DNA from: 2-12-FULL-35-23 sp965196985
GTDB taxonomy: Bacteria > Pseudomonadota > Gammaproteobacteria > UBA12402
Direction of reading: 5' to 3'
Length of the DNA stretch: 64,000 nt
Assembly: GCA_965196985.1 (NCBI GenBank)
Contig: CBDALO010000084.1
Span: 26,622-90,621, forward strand
Under the pieces are notes generated by a model. That model worked only from the letters and a program-made list of their open reading frames with translations, did not search any database and was not told the origin of the DNA. Position 1 is the stretch's first letter. Each line of letters begins with the position of its first letter. The position numbers and the translations under genes were made by a program. This document shows, in pieces, positions 57,086 to 64,000 of the stretch.

Positions 57086-58136
57086 ATTCAGTATTAGGGA
57101 AAATTCCAACTGTATGCGTCCTTCTTTTTACCTCTCTGTTTACGCGCTCAGCTATGTTACTGGTTCTTAATCTTTTTTGATGCGGCCTGTCAAAGTTCAT
57201 CACTACTAAGCCCTCCGGTATATTCACTTCCAACCAAGAAGAAAGCTCTGGTGCTGTTTGCTGATATTTATCTACCGCCATAGCCAATAGTCTTTCCGAC
57301 TCATGAATGTTTGAGGCATTAAATATAGCTGTAATCTCCTCAGCTACTGGTTCCTTCATTGAGCGCTTTGGTATGTGAGCCTGAGCATTTTGCTGCAAAT
57401 GAAATTGGCAGCGTTGCCAAGGAACACTGGGGAACACAGCTCTTCTAGCGGCTTTTAGGCCAGTATGAGCGTCGCTAGTAATCAACTCAATACCATGTAT
57501 ACCTCGCTCAACCAACTGCTGAAGAAAATCACGCCAATGTACCTCAGCCTCTGATAACGCAACAGAAACACCTAGCACTGTTCTCTTGCCGGTTGATTCA
57601 TCAAAGCCATAGGCTATCAATACCGCACAGTCTTGTACTGTGCCGCTAGTGCGCACCTTCTCATAACGTGCATCTAGCCAAAGATATTTTATCTTTCCTA
57701 ACGGCTTATTTCGCCATTTCTTTAAATCTTCATCCAACAATTTAGCGCAACGGCTTACCTCTGTGCTTGAAATATCTGTTCCACAGAGTTGCTTTAGCAC
57801 CTTTTCAACTTTGCGCGTGGAAACCCCATGCACATACATTTCAGCGACAGCCAGCTTAAGTGCTCTATCAGATCGTACACCTCGCTCTAAGACTGATGGA
57901 TAGAAGGCTTCATTGGAGTCTCTAACCTGCGGTATCTGTAGCTCAAGCTGACCTTGACCTGTGTTAATTAACCTTGGTTTAAAGCCGTTCGCATATCCGT
58001 TTCTATCGCCAGTTCGCTCATAAGGACTGGCATTTAAATGGCGCTCCCTTTCTATTAACATAGCCTCATTCATCAACCTGGAGACAAGCTTAGGTAAAGC
58101 TTCAAACCCCTCCAGTCGCCTGCTTATTTTCAGCAA
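57009..58136 (-). CDS. IS256 family transposase, N-terminally altered
   Basis: 375 residues of the Mutator-like IS256 family: ERTGDRNGYANGFKPR, LELQIPQVRDSNEAFYPS, YLWLDARYEKVR (first Asp), ITSDAHTGLKAA (second Asp), VPWQRCQFHLQQNA, and the C-terminal ERVNREVKRRTHTVGIFPN (Glu). Its first residues come from the terminal repeat of the IS, because a deletion joined EGFEALPK directly to the end sequence. An undeleted N-terminus (about 26 residues) survives at 59569-59752. It may be non-functional. Confidence 0.85.
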   Translation of the reverse strand: MLKISRRLEGFEALPKLVSRLMNEAMLIERERHLNASPYERTGDRNGYANGFKPRLINTGQGQLELQIPQVRDSNEAFYPSVLERGVRSDRALKLAVAEMYVHGVSTRKVEKVLKQLCGTDISSTEVSRCAKLLDEDLKKWRNKPLGKIKYLWLDARYEKVRTSGTVQDCAVLIAYGFDESTGKRTVLGVSVALSEAEVHWRDFLQQLVERGIHGIELITSDAHTGLKAARRAVFPSVPWQRCQFHLQQNAQAHIPKRSMKEPVAEEITAIFNASNIHESERLLAMAVDKYQQTAPELSSWLEVNIPEGLVVMNFDRPHQKRLRTSNIAERVNREVKRRTHTVGIFPNTESCLRLVSAVLVEIDDQWSGSPRYLS

Positions 58137-58181
58137 GTCAATGGAATTTACAGAAAGGATGGCGCACTAGCTCTCCAAATA

Positions 58182-59568
58182 GGGTGCTGCCTCTATATAA
58201 TGTAGGCTATATTACTGCTGGCACGCCAAAATCATTAACCTTCTCCCAAAACTGATCCCATCTTCCTTTAGTCTTTACTAGTGTTCTCAAGCATAAAACA
58301 ATTTTCATTCCCTTGTCTTTCCAGCGCATTCCTGATCCGCCTAATCTTTGTTTAACAATTGTTTTACATGCTGCTTCAGTGACGCCAGAGCCAATTGGTG
58401 CATTCTGCTTAATCAAATTATGATACGACATTCGCTTTTCTTTAATATTATTTTCAAAATACGTAATTGTTCCTTCTAGCTTTTCTCTAAGCGATTTATT
58501 CAGTTTTTTATTTACATGCTCTTTAAGCTCAGCAAGTATTCTACCTGCCGCACCTTTCTTGTGCTTTAAATCATGACATCGCTCTTCGAGCCAAACATCA
58601 CGCTCATCTCTTTCAGATTTTTTGGTAAATATTGCCCTTGATGCTTCGCCGAGATATTCAGTTGCATGCCAAAAATCTAAAATTTGCGTATCAGTATGTT
58701 TTTTTAGAAATGGCCAATTATTTTTTGCTCCATCAGCAACGCCAATTGTTTTAGCATCAGGGTAATATTTTTTTTTCAGCTTTATTTCCTTTTCAAGCCT
58801 ATTAAAGAATTCATCTTTTCCATATTCTGGTGATGCTGCAACGTAGGTTGTGTGCAGGCGTTCACCATGCTTATCATACATGGAAATAGTTCCAACCATG
58901 CTCTCTCTATAACCATCATCAACGGTGAGGACATATGCACCATCTAAGCTAATGCTTAGCATCTCAACGCCTGCATCAAGCTTTGGCTCTTCATATTCCC
59001 ACTCAGCCTCTTTGGCTTGTGCAATACCGCCAACAAAATCAGTTGCCCGTTGCAAGTATGAATGTGAGATTTTACGGTTATGATTGACCTTGAGATCATC
59101 AATAACACTAGGAGCAGGTAAGTTTGAGTATTTATGTGAGATTATTTTTGCAAATCGCGGTGTTGATCCTTGGATAATTCTAGCCTTATCTTCTAAAGGA
59201 CAAAAGATCTTACCGCCTTTAGAGGTTTGATAAACATAACGCTTAACTCGAGCAACTCCATAAGGCGTTTGGTAATTTGCTTCATCTCTACTTCGTGCTG
59301 TTAGCTTTATTTTTCCAACATGGATAGGAGAGCCATCTGCATCAAACTTACTTAAAGCTTTTTCAGTGGCTAATGTTCCAACCTCATTAAGCCCATCAAG
59401 AATTGCGTCCTCACATTCAAGCATGGATCCTTTTAGTGGAAGCTTGAGTTCAATAGTTAATTCATTATTTTCATCAGAGATAATTCTAGCTGACATCCAA
59501 ACACCATCCTTCATCATGTTAAAGTGTATATTATGCTATATATTCTACATTATATAAAGGCAGCACCC
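58182..59568 (-). mobile_element. ISKra4-type insertion sequence (1387 bp)
   Basis: Inverted ends GGGTGCTGCC...ATATAATGTAG (58182) and the complement ending GGCAGCACCC (59568). It lies between the truncated IS256 copy and an IS256 N-terminal fragment. No clear target duplication is visible. Confidence 0.8.
58207..59517 (-). CDS. ISKra4 family transposase
   Basis: 436 residues. DDE-type blocks: MLSISLDGAYVLTVDDGYRE (first Asp), TIGVADGAKNNWPFL (second Asp), DTQILDFWHATEYLGEA, and the C-terminal PIGSGVTEAACKTIVKQRLGGSGMRW (Glu), which is diagnostic of ISKra4. Complete. Confidence 0.88.
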   Translation of the reverse strand: MMKDGVWMSARIISDENNELTIELKLPLKGSMLECEDAILDGLNEVGTLATEKALSKFDADGSPIHVGKIKLTARSRDEANYQTPYGVARVKRYVYQTSKGGKIFCPLEDKARIIQGSTPRFAKIISHKYSNLPAPSVIDDLKVNHNRKISHSYLQRATDFVGGIAQAKEAEWEYEEPKLDAGVEMLSISLDGAYVLTVDDGYRESMVGTISMYDKHGERLHTTYVAASPEYGKDEFFNRLEKEIKLKKKYYPDAKTIGVADGAKNNWPFLKKHTDTQILDFWHATEYLGEASRAIFTKKSERDERDVWLEERCHDLKHKKGAAGRILAELKEHVNKKLNKSLREKLEGTITYFENNIKEKRMSYHNLIKQNAPIGSGVTEAACKTIVKQRLGGSGMRWKDKGMKIVLCLRTLVKTKGRWDQFWEKVNDFGVPAVI

Positions 59569-59752
59569 GCTTCAAACCCCTCCACCGCTAAAACATGTAT
59601 GGCTTCTTCGATTAAGTTCTCATTTTTATAGCAGCTCATTGTCATTCCTCTTTTTTGGTTAAGTTTACCTTAAAAGGAATTTCTAATCTGACTGAGTCGC
59701 CTGCTTATTTTCAGCAAGTCAATGGAATTTACAGAAAGGATGGCGCACTAGC
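59569..59752 (-). pseudogene. IS256 transposase N-terminal fragment with terminal repeat
   Basis: On the minus strand it reads MTMSCYKNENLIEEAIHVL and then AVEGFEA before ending at the ISKra4 boundary. Upstream is AGGAATGACA-type spacing and the IS end sequence (59694-59752), which also occurs at 58114-58172. It is the piece missing from the 57009-58136 copy. Confidence 0.7.
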
Positions 59753-59919
59753 TTATTTTGAGAGGAGAAAAATTTGAGGTATAAATAATTTTTAGATTGA
59801 TTAGCATAATTAATTTAAGATATTATGCGATGAGACAGGTACAATAGAGTGCCATTTAGAATTTTAAAGGTTTTTCTAAGTACTGAAGTTGGTTTTTACA
59901 GACAAAATAACGCTCTATC
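59753..59919 (-). repeat. partial inverted copy of 56751-56918
   Basis: 167 bp, one base shorter than its source in an A-run (56876-56882). It carries the last codons of the STAND gene in reverse, directly abutting the full inverted arm at 59920. Confidence 0.8.
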
Positions 59920-60254
59920 CGTGCCTAAGGCTCGTATCAGCTGTTTTAGTGGAAATTGATGACCAGTGGAGCGGATCACCTAGATACTTAAGTTGAAGTG
60001 AATAATAAGGCTTCATAGGGTTTTAGGATAGATCATTCTTGTTCTTATTAACGAGATATAATTGCTATTACCTAAAAGTTAATAATTTATTTTGAGAGGA
60101 GAAAAATTTGAGGTATAAATAATTTTTTAGATTGATTAGCATAATTAATTTAAGATATTATGCGATGAGACAGGTACAATAGAGTGCCATTTAGAATTTT
60201 AAAGGTTTTTCTAAGTACTGAAGTTGGTTTTTACAGACAAAATAACGCTCTATC
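59920..60254 (-). repeat. 335-bp inverted repeat, right arm
   Basis: Reverse complement of 56751-57085. The two arms face each other across 2.8 kb holding IS256 and ISKra4 sequences. The gap 60255-60348 before the MATE gene holds nothing that I recognise. Confidence 0.85.
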
Positions 60255-60348
60255 TCTAACTAAACTTCTTTGTACAAAGATGCTATTGCGCGGACTTTTG
60301 CTAAGATTGTTAAATATCTTTTAGCTGTAACTAAGAGAAACTTCATTT

Positions 60349-62094
60349 ATGCTGGTTATTAATAATTCAAATACCGAAACCTCTGATAGACCTAGTAGAA
60401 CTTATGGTACTTTTTCTCAAAACTCACCGCCTGTCATAGCAATTAATACGCATGGAAAAGCAATACGGCTCGTACTTACAAAATCCGGTTTTTATATTTT
60501 GTCTCAATTAATCACACCACTAGAACACTTATTTGTCAGCTACCAGTTTGCTAGACTCGGTAGTGATGGTGAAGCAGCTTATGCGTTAATCCTAACATCA
60601 AGAGGTGTTTTGAATACGCTAATTGCCACCGTCAGTGCGAAGCTAAGCAGTGAGATTAGCAAATCAAAAGGAAAGGCAGACAAAGGTGAGGAAAGCTACT
60701 CTATTATAGGTGAAAAATTTCGTGTAGGGATTGCGCTATCACTCCTTGAGAGCTTAATTTCAGCTTCGCTTTTCTGCTTTGCAGCGGATCCCTTGTACTC
60801 GTTATTAGGCCAAAGTCCTAAAGCAATTAATATTGCAGTACCTTATTTACAGCGTTACGCTTTAGCTACAATAGCAAAAGGAATTGCAAATCCCCATAAT
60901 GCCGTTGCTAACGGGTTATTAAATCCTAAGCTCTCTTGGTTTATTCGAACCTTGTGCGTCGTTGCACCTAATGCAACCGCATACTTTTACTACAGACCTG
61001 ATCAAGGTAACACAGAAGTTTTTGCTTATGCAGCCATTGCGAAATCAATATTAAACACACTGATTATGACGGGCATTATGAAAATACGCTCTGGCTACAG
61101 ACCCTACAAACTTTTTACATTAAGTAATCCATCTCGAGCCACTATCAAAAAATTCCTAAAAGAATTAAAACACTTATTTAAAGCAAGTTCATTATACGCT
61201 TTACAAACAATGTGTGAATTATCTGTTTTATTTGCGCAGGCTGTGTATGTAAAATCACGTGAAAGCGAAGAAGCGCTAGCTTTTTATGGGGCTGGAAGCC
61301 AAATTATTATGTTTCTTATTGCTGGTGCAATGGGATTTCATTTTACAGCTATGAATCATTCCGGAGTGCGTTTAGCGCACAGTCAAAGTGAGTCCTGGCT
61401 TATTGCTAAAGCAGGCTTATTATTAGGCGCTATTCCTCCTTTAATAGCCACAAGCTTACTTTTATCGATTCCTCAGGAAATCTCAAAAGTTTTTATACCT
61501 CCTGCAAGTTATAACTCAACGTCATTGAATCCAGAACTATTCGGTACATTGGGGCCATTACTAACTGGAAGTACTTTTTTTGATACTTTGAGACTGGGGG
61601 CTGGTATATTATTGATTAATTATAATGAGCACTTTAAACCTGCAGTAACGGGCGTGATCAATCTTTGGGGTGCTTTTTCCCTTGCAATAATTTTACATAT
61701 TACTTTAGGAATAGAGCCGCTAATGGCGTTTGCTATAGCTAATTACTCATTGAGTTTAGGTGCTATGACCTTGAGTGGGGTTCTTTATCGTAGGGCAACC
61801 AAGCAACCTCAAGTACTTGGTGACAATATCGACCAACAATCTGTTACAGCTGATTATACTGATGTGATTGAGGAATGTATTGAACAGCCACCAAGACGAC
61901 GCTGCCTGTCGGAACCAAATCTTATTCAAGACCGACAGGTTTTGGAAGTCAGACCAGATAATGAAGGTGTAAGCAGGAGTTTATCAACAAATAACCTAAC
62001 ATTTTTCCAAACATTCAATGAAAAGCATAATTCATTTATTCAAAATAATATTAACTCATCGGGTTTCACTCATCCTTCAACTTCACCTGTATGA
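60349..62094 (+). CDS. MATE family efflux transporter with C-terminal extension
   Basis: 581 residues with about 12 hydrophobic helices between residues 40 and 490, in two six-helix bundles. MATE-like features include GEAAYALILTSRGVLNTLIATVSA and IAKGIANPHNAVANGLLNPKLSW. MATE proteins export drugs or metabolites with sodium or proton antiport. The C-terminal ~95 residues are soluble and polar (RRRCLSEPNL..., VSRSLSTNNL). They are not part of a standard MATE and carry two similar SL/SEPNL-SLSTNNL motifs. Substrate unknown. Confidence 0.8.
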   Translation: MLVINNSNTETSDRPSRTYGTFSQNSPPVIAINTHGKAIRLVLTKSGFYILSQLITPLEHLFVSYQFARLGSDGEAAYALILTSRGVLNTLIATVSAKLSSEISKSKGKADKGEESYSIIGEKFRVGIALSLLESLISASLFCFAADPLYSLLGQSPKAINIAVPYLQRYALATIAKGIANPHNAVANGLLNPKLSWFIRTLCVVAPNATAYFYYRPDQGNTEVFAYAAIAKSILNTLIMTGIMKIRSGYRPYKLFTLSNPSRATIKKFLKELKHLFKASSLYALQTMCELSVLFAQAVYVKSRESEEALAFYGAGSQIIMFLIAGAMGFHFTAMNHSGVRLAHSQSESWLIAKAGLLLGAIPPLIATSLLLSIPQEISKVFIPPASYNSTSLNPELFGTLGPLLTGSTFFDTLRLGAGILLINYNEHFKPAVTGVINLWGAFSLAIILHITLGIEPLMAFAIANYSLSLGAMTLSGVLYRRATKQPQVLGDNIDQQSVTADYTDVIEECIEQPPRRRCLSEPNLIQDRQVLEVRPDNEGVSRSLSTNNLTFFQTFNEKHNSFIQNNINSSGFTHPSTSPV

Positions 62095-62209
62095 TGGATA
62101 CGAAATAATCATAATAAGGCATGGTAAGTATAAAGACCCTATAATTTACATTATGGGGGGCTATGTTTTCAGGTGGTTTCGGGTTGCTTTCTGCGCATCC
62201 CTGCCCTAT

Positions 62210-62295
62210 GTGTAACGTCCCACAATAATTTAGAGAAATCATCTCAACCTATTTTGCGTGAGATGATTTCTCTAAATTATTGTGGGACGTTACAC
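62210..62295. repeat. 37-bp-arm perfect palindrome
   Basis: Left arm 62210-62246 (starting GTGTAACGTCCC) and right arm 62259-62295 are exact complements around the 12-nt spacer ACCTATTTTGCG. It lies in the 422-bp gene-free gap between the MATE gene and the transposase. The arms may be the facing ends of a mobile element or a MITE reduced to its ends. I see nothing else in the gap. Confidence 0.85.
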
Positions 62296-62516
62296 CTTCT
62301 GATTTTTCTAAGCTGCCTGTGCGGCAGTGAACAACGTTTGCTGTTTTTCCATAAATTGCATAATTTTCGTCCTTGTTCATTTCTGGGTATCAGATTAGAT
62401 GGTCAGGTATTGAGCATACATACAGTATAGTATTTCACGGATTGGTAATTATGGCTTATCTTGCCATATACTCTCACATCCAAGTCAATAATGAAAGCAA
62501 AAGAGTGAGGCTGATC

Positions 62517-64000
62517 ATGTCAACAACAAACAGTGCCGCTAAGTTAATGAATGCAGACGATAGAAAAGAACTTGCTTTAAAAGCATTAAAAAAAGATAAG
62601 TCAGTTTCTAAGCTGGCAGAACAAAATGATGTTAGCCGTAAGTTTGTGCATAAGCAAAAAAATAAATTGGTGAATGCAATTGATAGTGCTTTCTCAGAAA
62701 CAGACGCGACTAATGATGCACATAAGGTTTTGTATTATATACCAGTAACCAAGCAGTATATTTCTCTTATGGTTGTTTGCTTACTGCTTTTTTCTCGCTG
62801 CTCATTTAGGGGTATACGTAGATTTTTAAGTGTTTGTTTAGACTATGAGATCTCTCAAGGTGGAATTCATAACATTGCAGCTGTTGCGATTCAAAGAGCG
62901 GAGAAGATTAATTCTCAGGAAGACTTAAGCCAAGCCAAACTAGTAGCTAATGATGAAAAGTTTCACCTTAATAAACCAATTCTTTCTGGAACCGATATTC
63001 GTTCTTTATATTGTTATTTGCTTCGCCTAGAAGACACACGTGATGGAGATACGTGGGCAAGAAATTTACTAGAGCTGAAGAAAAAACATTTTTTACCAGA
63101 GGCTGTTTATGGTGACGATGGCCGTGGTTTGTATGCTGGACATAAACTTGTAATGCCAGATGTTCCTTACCACAGAGATCATTTTCACATCATCCATGAG
63201 TTACTTGAGGTTCGCCGTTACTTTAGAAATAGGAAAAAAAGTTCTATCACATATCTAAACCAACGAGAGAATAAGTATTACAAGGCAATTACTAAAGGTA
63301 ATGAAGCGCTACATGAAGAGCAGTTATTCATGGCGGTAAAAGAGGCAGGACAAGCTGGGCGCTTATCAAGCTCTATTGACACGTTAGTAGACTGGTTGTG
63401 TCATGATGTTTTAGTAAAAGCAGGCCCAGCACCAGAGCAACGTAGTGAGTTATATGACTTCATTGTTAATGAACTAAAAACCCTTGAGTTAATTCATCCT
63501 CATCGTATTAAATCAATTCGAGTTATGTTGGAGAATGCCAAACACTTAGCTTTATCATTTATGATGACAATTGATAATAAATTTCAGGTAATTGCTGAAT
63601 CTAATAATATCTCTGTAAATACTTTGTGGAAAATAGCTGAATTACAAAGGTGTAAGGAAGGGTCAATGAAATATGCTGTTCGTGCGTTACCCTTACAAGA
63701 TGAATTGGGTGATGATTTCTATGACATAGAAGAACTTGTGACTCGAGTGCTAGAGGGCACGGAACGCACAAGCTCTATGGCAGAAAACCTGCATAGTCGT
63801 ATATCTCCCTACTTATTTGTACGTAAGCAAGTAGGGAATGGATTTCTTAATTTACTACGCTTCTTTTTAAATCATGAGAAAATCGAGCGTAGCGAAAAAA
63901 GCTTTCGTCATCAGAAAACTCCAGCACATATTTTAACTGGTCAGGAGCATCCACACTGGGTAGAAATGCTGGGCTTCAAACGTTTTCAACGAGCAGCATA
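62517..64000 (+). CDS. transposase-like protein, runs to window end
   Basis: An uninterrupted frame of 494 codons begins at ATG 62517 and is still open; the window ends in TA, so the stop is probably the next base. The N-terminus is a helix-turn-helix (ELALKALKKDKSVSKLAEQNDVSRKFVHKQKNKL). Acidic residues fitting a DDE core lie in VANDEKFHLNKPILSG, EAVYGDDGRGLYAGH and AENLHSRISPYLFVRKQVGNGF. It looks like an IS transposase. The palindrome 220 bp upstream could mark its end. Confidence 0.7.
   Translation, partial: MSTTNSAAKLMNADDRKELALKALKKDKSVSKLAEQNDVSRKFVHKQKNKLVNAIDSAFSETDATNDAHKVLYYIPVTKQYISLMVVCLLLFSRCSFRGIRRFLSVCLDYEISQGGIHNIAAVAIQRAEKINSQEDLSQAKLVANDEKFHLNKPILSGTDIRSLYCYLLRLEDTRDGDTWARNLLELKKKHFLPEAVYGDDGRGLYAGHKLVMPDVPYHRDHFHIIHELLEVRRYFRNRKKSSITYLNQRENKYYKAITKGNEALHEEQLFMAVKEAGQAGRLSSSIDTLVDWLCHDVLVKAGPAPEQRSELYDFIVNELKTLELIHPHRIKSIRVMLENAKHLALSFMMTIDNKFQVIAESNNISVNTLWKIAELQRCKEGSMKYAVRALPLQDELGDDFYDIEELVTRVLEGTERTSSMAENLHSRISPYLFVRKQVGNGFLNLLRFFLNHEKIERSEKSFRHQKTPAHILTGQEHPHWVEMLGFKRFQRAA

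Noticed and set aside
56989..57180. A 63-codon plus-strand frame
   Set aside because: It is antisense to the IS256 transposase gene and has no supporting features.
62173..62430. An 85-codon frame across the long palindrome
   Set aside because: Its coding sequence is mostly the palindrome itself; no ribosome binding site or protein-like pattern.
1..64000. CRISPR arrays
   Set aside because: No regularly spaced short repeats with unique spacers were seen; the repeated sequences found are leaders, IS ends or duplications.

Overview
The window reads as one decayed integrative and conjugative element (ICE) with a Haemophilus/Pseudomonas-type (GI, PFGI-1-like) type IV secretion apparatus, in what is probably a gammaproteobacterium. 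The transfer genes are GC-moderate. The 3' third is markedly more AT-rich and full of transposases. The genus cannot be fixed from the sequence; Legionellales-like bacteria are one guess.

Layout. 1-9.3 kb is cargo: a DNA cytosine-5 methyltransferase, a small exported protein, an ankyrin-like protein, a large propeller lipoprotein broken by two insertion sequences (IS), and a 2H phosphoesterase. 9.5-31.7 kb is the conjugation block, in the order PilL-like, TIGR03759, PFL_4695, TIGR03747, RAQPRD, TIGR03758, TIGR03745, TIGR03750, TIGR03746, TIGR03749 (broken), TIGR03752, TIGR03751 (amber), VirB4 (scrambled 5' end), TIGR03757, TIGR03756/TraU-like, TIGR03755 (frameshift), TraG-N, three small genes, TraD (broken by a MITE, a non-autonomous miniature element), an unknown gene and a DUF1845/AcaB-like gene. 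topB (broken) follows at 31.7-36 kb. 37.4-41.1 kb is an ssb operon in which five genes are each preceded by a structured leader. 41.2-45.5 kb carries an MFS transporter, frmA and fghA (formaldehyde detoxification) and rdgC. 45.5-47.8 kb is a long structured noncoding region followed by a tyrosine integrase. 47.9-64 kb is an accessory region: a broken DUF6880-like gene, an Rpn-family nuclease, a lysine-rich protein, a pRiA4-ORF3 remnant, a large Mrr-like nuclease + STAND-type NTPase (candidate anti-phage protein), IS256 and ISKra4 elements inside large inverted repeats, a MATE transporter, a long palindrome, and a transposase running off the end.

The most striking observation is a 302-nt intergenic sequence present twice (36823-37124 and 46104-46405). 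Each copy begins with a complete type I hammerhead ribozyme consensus. The three differences inside the ribozyme all fall at tolerated positions: core position 7, a G.U to G-C change in stem II, and a GCAA to GAAA loop. One copy lies upstream of the ssb operon and the other upstream of the integrase gene. The second is the leader family in the ssb operon: stem-loops whose loop can pair downstream (pseudoknots resembling the STAXI motif), with sequence able to mask the next gene's ribosome binding site.

Mobility is probably lost. Removing each insertion plus one target-duplication copy restores an exact open frame in the propeller gene, TIGR03749, traD, topB and the DUF6880-like gene. Point lesions also hit TIGR03751 and TIGR03755.
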